38,135 nucleotides of DNA. Origin: an uncultured Burkholderiales bacterium (GTDB taxonomy: Bacteria; Pseudomonadota; Gammaproteobacteria; Burkholderiales; Burkholderiaceae_C). The notes beneath the pieces were generated by a model. The model was not told where the DNA came from and did not search any database. It saw only the letters and a list, made by a program, of their open reading frames with translations. A program made the translations under genes and the position numbers. The stretch covers positions 1 through 38,135 of the forward strand of contig CAIOTD010000186.1 in assembly GCA_903861115.1 (NCBI GenBank). Reading direction: 5' to 3'. Positions 33,418 through 38,135 of the stretch are shown here, piece after piece (position 1 is the stretch's first letter; each line of letters starts with the position of its first letter).

Positions 33418-33553
33418 GGATGCATCAGCGTGTCATGACCGCAGGCTTCCAACGCAGTGCGTTGCGGCCCCTTATTTGTACAAGCCCACAGGGGGGTAGG
33501 CTTGGCACAGGCTGGGCCGCCAAGCCTTCAGACAATTCAGGCGACGCGTCAAT

Positions 33554-33994
33554 TCAAGGCTGAACCCGTTCAAACTCGCACAATCTTTTGAACTCTTCGG
33601 GAATTGCAACCGCCTTGATTTTGTTGGGGTCCTCTGGGTGTTGGATGCCAAACACACGTGTCTCCTCGCCCTCGCAAATCAAGTCCTCACCTCTCATCAC
33701 CACATGTTTGTGGATGAACACCTTGGCTCTCCACTCTGACACGCTCGTGTAGATTTGAAGGGTCTGACCATAGGTTGCAGGTTGGTTGAATTTGGTGTGA
33801 ATTTCTAAGAGTGGCGTGCCCAAGATGCCATTGGTTTTTTGCATCTCTCGCCAATGCGGCAAGCCACAGCTCTTGAAAAAATGCACAGAGGAGGCGTCCA
33901 TCCAACGCGAGTAATTGGGGTAAAAGACGATGCCCGCAGGGTCACAGTCTCCAAAGCTGATGGTGTAGTCATAACGAACGGTTTTGCGCTGCAT
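33554..33994 (-). CDS. Hotdog-fold acyl-CoA thioesterase (4-hydroxybenzoyl-CoA thioesterase type)
   Basis: 146 residues of the YbgC/FcbC-like hotdog family. The start YDYTISFGDCDPAGIVFYPNY carries the catalytic-site Asp of the D-x-D-x-G-I-V motif, as in 4-hydroxybenzoyl-CoA thioesterase. It hydrolyses aryl- or acyl-CoA and so can release CoA from a blocked intermediate, which suits a CoA-ligase-based aromatic pathway. It is the last gene at the right end of the catabolic block and converges on the Spy-like gene. Confidence 0.9.
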   Translation of the reverse strand: MQRKTVRYDYTISFGDCDPAGIVFYPNYSRWMDASSVHFFKSCGLPHWREMQKTNGILGTPLLEIHTKFNQPATYGQTLQIYTSVSEWRAKVFIHKHVVMRGEDLICEGEETRVFGIQHPEDPNKIKAVAIPEEFKRLCEFERVQP

Positions 33995-34254
33995 GGTGGT
34001 CGGTGTAGGGGATTCAAAGGTCGGTGAAGCATTCTAAAACATTCAACCAAGCAGCCGTTGAACGCCCAAGTGCATGCTTTGAAAGGGGATGCAAAAAGAC
34101 GGTTTTTTTAAAGACGACCCAAGCCCGTGCCCCTTTAGCATGAACAAGTCCTCTTAAGCCCCCCCCAGGTCCTCGTTTGAACTCTTTTGTCTTTGTCGAG
34201 CAAAAAGTCTATCCGGGGGCGGCTTTCGAGGCTTGATACGCAAAGGGGGCAGAC
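33995..34254. other. Spacer between the thioesterase and TraD-like genes
   Basis: About 260 bases with no supported gene. A GGGGG-rich ribosome-binding site lies directly before the TraD-like ATG. I see no promoter I can name. Confidence 0.5.
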
Positions 34255-36243
34255 ATGCACATGCAAGAGATGATGGAAAACGACCAAGCCAAGTTGCGCG
34301 ACTGGATTCGAGCCGAGGGGCTTGGAGGACTGCTCGCGCAGTATCCTGTGGGTCTCAAGTCCTTGCGGGCTTTGGGGACCATGGGGCTGGGCTTGGCGCT
34401 CAGTGGTGCAGGCGCTCTAGAGCCCGCGGGTGTCTTCAGTGCGATGTCTCTGGCTTTGAGCGCGTGGGGGGCGAGTGGCTCGGCCAAGCATTTTTTTGAG
34501 CATTTGAAATGGCCGGCCTTTTTGAATTCGGAATTGGGGCTGCAAAGTGCCCAGGCGCCCGTTGGATGTCCTTCGGCGAGCAACCCGCATGCCTATTTGA
34601 TGGGGTACACGGTGGACAAGGGGCAAGCCATTCATTTGTCTGGCGAGCACTTGAGCCGGCATTTCATGGTGGGGGGCATGACGGGGGTGGGCAAAACGGT
34701 GAGCGCCACCTTGTTGATGGCGCAGCAAATGTCCAAGGGCGGTGGGGTGCTGTGGGTGGACGGCAAACTCGATCCTGACAACATGGAGATGTTTTTTCAT
34801 TTGGCCAAGTGGCTCGGGCGAGAAAGCGATGTGCGCATCATTCACCCGTCCAATCCGGCGCTTTCAAACAGTTATAACTTCATTGCGCAAGGCTCGCCTG
34901 ATCAAGTGGCCTCACGAATTTTGTCCACCATCCCAAGCACACAAACCAATGCAGGGTCGGACTACTACAAACAAGCGGCCAACCAAGGCCTGATTTGTGT
35001 GCTGGGTGTCATCGAGTGTTTGGGACTGTCTTACAACTGCATGGATTTGGCCATTTTGCTCACACACCCCAAGGCGCTTTTGGAGCTCGATGACATGGTC
35101 AATGCGCACTTGCAGGCCAGACCCCAAGCCCATTCACCTGCTATTGCAGCGTTCAAACTTTTTTTAGAGTCCTGCAAAAGTGCCCATGCCCTTAGCGGCA
35201 AAGTGCACCTGGATACAAGAAAACTCCGAGATCTCTTTGGCGGGGTTGCCGGACGACTGTTTGTGTATGGGTCCGGCAGCTGTGGAGAGGTGACCAACAG
35301 CTACCACTCAGAGGTCGATCTCTTTGAGGGCATGCGAGAAGGGCAGTTGATCTATTGCGCCTTACCCACCATGGGGCAGCATTTATCGGCGCAAAACTTT
35401 GGCAAAATTTTGCTGGGCGACTTGCGCTCAGCGGTTGCCAAGCTCCAAGCCTTGCCCAAAGCGTGTCGGCCCGATCCGCCTTTTTTGATTTGGCTCGATG
35501 AGGTCGCCAGTTATGGCAGCGCAAGCGCTTTGGCCACCCCTTTTCAGCAAGCCCGGAGCGCTCATATTGCCTTGGGTGTGGGGTTTCAAGAGCACGCAAG
35601 TGTGCAAGAGCTGGGTCCGTCTTTTTTGAGCACCATACTGGGCAACACCTACAACAAACTTCTCTTCAAACCATCGGACCCACAGACCACCAAAGCGTGG
35701 GCGGAGATGATGGGTCGCCAACGCGTTTTTGAGCGCACGGTGTCCGAGCAACAAACGCGCTCCAAGGCTTTTGACTTTTTGGGCCTTGGCTTGAATGCCA
35801 AAGTGACGCACGCACAGTCGGAGACCCATGCACGACGCGAGCGCGAAGAGTACAGACTGTCGGTGGAGCGTTTGGCCAGACTTGATGTGGGGCAAGCGGT
35901 GCTGTTGCACGGCGCCACGCAACTCTTTGATCTGCGCATCCCGAAATTGAGTTTTTTGCCCCAGATGAAGCAAGAACTGGGCGGTGTGGTGATTCAGCGC
36001 CCGGTGAGCAAACTCAAGCCCGCACGTGTGGACGTTGAAAGCCTCAAAATTCGCCGCACAGCGCCCCAAGCTGGGCAGCAATCCGAGGGGCAATGGGTGG
36101 GCAACGGGGGACTTTATTTTTATAAAAAATACGAGCGGTTTTTAACTGAATTGGCCCCCTTGGCGCGCTCGTTGGCGTCGACGCAAGAGGAGACTCGGCG
36201 AACAAAATTTCAAAAGCTTGGCGGCTTGAGCCCCTTGTCTTGA
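34255..36243 (+). CDS. TraD/VirD4-like coupling-protein ATPase without neighbouring tra genes
   Basis: 662 residues of the FtsK/HerA-type coupling-protein group. A hydrophobic stretch lies at about residues 40-75, consistent with a membrane anchor. Walker A is GMTGVGKT at 141-148, followed by GGGVLWVDGKLDPDN at 162-176 (the IDPKGD-like segment of TraD proteins), and Walker B is LIWLDE at 411-416. The YYKQAANQG segment (about 237-245) and the FQQARSAHI/GFQEHASVQEL region fit TraD/TraG coupling proteins. Such proteins pull a relaxase-bound DNA strand into a type IV secretion channel. No type IV secretion gene or full relaxase is next to it, so its partner is unclear. Confidence 0.85.
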   Translation: MHMQEMMENDQAKLRDWIRAEGLGGLLAQYPVGLKSLRALGTMGLGLALSGAGALEPAGVFSAMSLALSAWGASGSAKHFFEHLKWPAFLNSELGLQSAQAPVGCPSASNPHAYLMGYTVDKGQAIHLSGEHLSRHFMVGGMTGVGKTVSATLLMAQQMSKGGGVLWVDGKLDPDNMEMFFHLAKWLGRESDVRIIHPSNPALSNSYNFIAQGSPDQVASRILSTIPSTQTNAGSDYYKQAANQGLICVLGVIECLGLSYNCMDLAILLTHPKALLELDDMVNAHLQARPQAHSPAIAAFKLFLESCKSAHALSGKVHLDTRKLRDLFGGVAGRLFVYGSGSCGEVTNSYHSEVDLFEGMREGQLIYCALPTMGQHLSAQNFGKILLGDLRSAVAKLQALPKACRPDPPFLIWLDEVASYGSASALATPFQQARSAHIALGVGFQEHASVQELGPSFLSTILGNTYNKLLFKPSDPQTTKAWAEMMGRQRVFERTVSEQQTRSKAFDFLGLGLNAKVTHAQSETHARREREEYRLSVERLARLDVGQAVLLHGATQLFDLRIPKLSFLPQMKQELGGVVIQRPVSKLKPARVDVESLKIRRTAPQAGQQSEGQWVGNGGLYFYKKYERFLTELAPLARSLASTQEETRRTKFQKLGGLSPLS

Positions 36244-36286
36244 TGAAGGGGGTTGTTTTTTTGATGAACTTGAATGGACGTGCAGC

Positions 36287-36481
36287 ATGGATTTTTTACG
36301 TGGCCTCTTTGTGTGTCTTGGTGTTGTGGGGTGTTTGGGCTTGAAGGTCTTCACGTGGGTGCTGAGCAGTCACATGGAGGTCTTGTTGGTGTTGTTGGGC
36401 CTTGTTCATTTATTGCAAGAGACCGATGGCTCTGGGGACTGGGTGGTTGATCAAGCGGTGTTGAAAAAATTTGGGGGTTAG
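36287..36481 (+). CDS. Small membrane protein, 64 residues
   Basis: A short hydrophobic ORF with two predicted membrane segments (about 4-27 and 30-45), 43 bases after the TraD-like gene. The ribosome-binding site is weak. It may be a genuine membrane partner of the ATPase, or a chance ORF. No homology claim is possible. Confidence 0.4.
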   Translation: MDFLRGLFVCLGVVGCLGLKVFTWVLSSHMEVLLVLLGLVHLLQETDGSGDWVVDQAVLKKFGG

Positions 36482-36563
36482 CTGGCAGAGCGGATAAAAG
36501 ACGCATTCTTTCGTTAAGATAGGATCTGCGGTGGCCGTTTTGGTGTGCAAGGCAAACCATGTT

Positions 36564-36583
36564 GAGCGAAGATGAGCGAAGAT
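36564..36583 (+). repeat. Two-copy 10-base tandem repeat at the PaiB start
   Basis: GAGCGAAGAT occurs twice in a row (36564-36573 and 36574-36583), and the second copy overlaps the ATG at 36582. Slippage would change the spacing of the start codon relative to the ribosome-binding site. Confidence 0.7.
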
Positions 36584-37232
36584 GAGAGATTCTATTTATT
36601 TACCCAAGCCCTTTGATGACAAGAACCCCGAGCACGCTCAGTTGCTCATGCGTGAGCATCCTTTGGCGATCCTCTTCAGCACGTCATCCCTGGGTGAGCC
36701 TTTGGTCTCGCATTTGCCCCTCAAGTGCGAGCTTGCAAGCGAACCCGATGCGCCCTGGGTGCTTTGGGGGCACTTTGCACGCATCAATCCACAGGTCGCG
36801 GCCCTTCAATCCCATCCCAAAGCCTTGGTGGTCTTCAACGGTCCTCAGGCCTACATGTCGCCCAGTGTTTATCCCGATGTGGTGCGGGTGCCCACTTGGA
36901 GCTATTTGACCTTGCACGTGCAAGGCGAGGTGGAGTTCTTGGATGAGCCTCAAACCAAGGACCAGTTGCTCAAGCAACTCATTGCTGAACACGAAGCGAG
37001 TTACGCGGCGCAGTGGAGAGGCTTGCCTGAGGACTACCAACAAAAAATGCTCTCTGCGATCGTGGGCTTTAAAATGAGGGTTGATCATCGACAGCTTAAA
37101 ATGAAATTGAATCAACACCGCCCAGAGGCGCACCAAGCCATGTTTGCTCAGTACGAGAAGGGCGATGAGAACGCGCAGTCGCTTGCGCGCTGGATGCGCC
37201 GACTCGGTTTGGTGAGTGACGATGCGCATTAG
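36582..37232 (+). CDS. PaiB-like FMN-binding split-barrel protein
   Basis: 216 residues matching the PaiB family: start MRDSIYLPKPFDDK, then HPLAILFSTSSLGEPLVSHLPL, WGHFARINPQ, and the tail IVGFKMRVDHRQLKMKLNQH. Members have a flavin-reductase-like split barrel; in Bacillus PaiB acts as a negative regulator, but the biochemical role in proteobacteria is uncertain. The region before its ATG contains the 10-base tandem repeat. It is the start of the right-hand ordinary chromosomal region and precedes the tadA fusion gene by about 47 bases. Confidence 0.85.
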   Translation: MRDSIYLPKPFDDKNPEHAQLLMREHPLAILFSTSSLGEPLVSHLPLKCELASEPDAPWVLWGHFARINPQVAALQSHPKALVVFNGPQAYMSPSVYPDVVRVPTWSYLTLHVQGEVEFLDEPQTKDQLLKQLIAEHEASYAAQWRGLPEDYQQKMLSAIVGFKMRVDHRQLKMKLNQHRPEAHQAMFAQYEKGDENAQSLARWMRRLGLVSDDAH

Positions 37233-37279
37233 TCGTTTGATCACGCTTTCCTTTTTTTTCTAAACGCACTTGTGCCTAC

Positions 37280-38135
37280 ATGGTGACCCCAGAGTCTGAA
37301 CCCCAGCAAGCCCCCTTGGAGGCCTTCGCTCTCGAAGAGACGGCGTGCATGCGGGTGGCTTTGGCGCAAGCCCAAAGGGCGGGCGAGCGTGGCGAGGTGC
37401 CTGTGGGGGCTGCCATTTATCAGCGTGGTGTGCTCATTGCGCAAGCGCACAACGCACCCATTTCTCTTTGTGACCCCAGCGCACACGCAGAAGTGTTGGT
37501 GCTCAAAGAGGCGGCCAAGGTGCTTGGCAATTACCGGCTTGAGGACTGCACGCTTTATGTGAGCTTGGAGCCTTGCGCGATGTGCGCCGGTGCCATCTTC
37601 AATGCGCGTGTTCGTGAGGTGGTTTACGCCGCCAGAGATGCCAAATCGGGTGCGGCGGGCTCTGTTGTGGATCTCTTTGCCGATTCGCGCCTCAATCACC
37701 ACACGCGCATTCGGGGTGGCGTTTTAGAGCAGCAATCGGCCACGCTGCTGCAAGATTTTTTTAAAGCCCAAAGGCGCTTGCAGCGTCAAGCGGCAGTGCA
37801 AGCGAAATCCTTTTTGCGCGAAGACGCTGTTCGACGCTCGCTTGAAAGTCTCCCGTGTTTTGAGTCATCGACTTTGAGCTCCTCTTTTTATGTGCTCAAA
37901 GCCGTGCCCGGCATGCGACTGCATTATTTGCATGGCGAGCCGAGTTGTTTGCCGACAGGCCAAACCTATGTGTGCTTGCATGGTGCCAATACCTGTGCGG
38001 GCGTCTTTGAGCCCGTCTTTGCGTCCTTGCTCAGCTCTGGCGCTCGGGTCTTGGCGCCCGATGCACTGGGGTTTGGTGCGAGTGACCGCTTCAAGAAGTC
38101 GCGCAGCCATGATTTCACTTTGCTCATGCAGTCCT
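37280..38135 (+). CDS. tadA: TadA tRNA adenosine deaminase fused to an alpha/beta hydrolase (partial, runs off the window)
   Basis: 285 codons are visible without a stop. Residues about 18-165 are a TadA cytidine-deaminase-fold domain with HAE at 69-71 (catalytic Glu 71) and PCAMC at 98-102 supplying the zinc cysteines; TadA converts the wobble adenosine of tRNA-Arg to inosine. A linker follows, and from about residue 205 an alpha/beta hydrolase begins, with HG at 234-235 (oxyanion loop) and the ALGFGAS strand-turn near the right edge. The hydrolase style resembles haloalkane dehalogenases or epoxide hydrolases. Its catalytic triad lies outside the window. The start ATG at 37280 has no strong ribosome-binding site. 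Confidence 0.88.
   Translation, partial: MVTPESEPQQAPLEAFALEETACMRVALAQAQRAGERGEVPVGAAIYQRGVLIAQAHNAPISLCDPSAHAEVLVLKEAAKVLGNYRLEDCTLYVSLEPCAMCAGAIFNARVREVVYAARDAKSGAAGSVVDLFADSRLNHHTRIRGGVLEQQSATLLQDFFKAQRRLQRQAAVQAKSFLREDAVRRSLESLPCFESSTLSSSFYVLKAVPGMRLHYLHGEPSCLPTGQTYVCLHGANTCAGVFEPVFASLLSSGARVLAPDALGFGASDRFKKSRSHDFTLLMQS

Noticed and set aside
35428-36093. Minus-strand ORF of 221 codons inside the TraD-like gene
   Set aside because: Antisense to a gene with clear Walker motifs; His/Leu-rich shadow composition.
34255-36243. FtsK-type DNA translocase for chromosome segregation
   Set aside because: There is no FtsK gamma domain, and the segment after Walker A resembles the IDPKGD-like element of TraD/VirD4 coupling proteins.

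Overview
The window looks like chromosomal DNA from a betaproteobacterium of the order Burkholderiales, probably Comamonadaceae-like. This rests on the gene families, not on a marker gene: three TctC/Bug-type periplasmic receptors without partner membrane subunits, a Kup transporter, Liv-type ABC transporters beside aromatic catabolic genes, and TadA at the right edge. I see no rRNA, tRNA, CRISPR array, insertion sequence or transposase.

Layout. (1) 1-691: 3' part of a TolC-type outer-membrane efflux gene. (2) 750-5251, minus strand: a four-gene operon of a short KdpD-like kinase, a KdpE-like regulator, the K+ transporter kup and a small cysteine-pair membrane protein. (3) 5429-7067, minus strand: two coupled genes that both seem to start with TTG; one is a membrane-anchored HD protein resembling the TraI_2/MobH relaxase-associated HD domain. 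(4) 7145-33994: about 27 kb of catabolic and uptake genes. (5) 34255-36481: a TraD/VirD4-like coupling-protein ATPase with no other conjugation gene next to it, then a tiny membrane ORF. (6) 36582-38135: a PaiB-like protein and a TadA domain fused to an alpha/beta hydrolase that runs off the window.

The catabolic block holds a VOC dioxygenase-like protein, a FAH-family hydrolase/isomerase, an SDR, an EntE-like aryl-acid adenylating enzyme, a metal-dependent amidohydrolase/decarboxylase-like protein, two crotonases (one isomerase-like, one hydratase-like), a luciferase-like flavin monooxygenase, a cupin, a two-subunit Rieske oxygenase of the anthranilate/salicylate type, a glutamine-synthetase-like ligase paired with a second Rieske oxygenase, a complete five-gene Liv-type ABC importer, an FAD aromatic hydroxylase, a Trz/Atz-type amidohydrolase, a Spy-like chaperone and a hotdog acyl-CoA thioesterase. 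Together they suggest uptake and breakdown of an aromatic acid or aromatic amine through hydroxylation, CoA activation and beta-oxidation-like steps. The substrate cannot be read from sequence alone. No oxygenase reductase or ferredoxin and no dedicated transcription factor is present in the block.

The most interesting points are the GS-like/Rieske combination (reminiscent of aniline dioxygenase loci), the EntE-like ligase without a carrier protein, the two conjugation-like pieces flanking the catabolic block, the structured RNA-like element at 11037-11143 and the TadA-hydrolase fusion.
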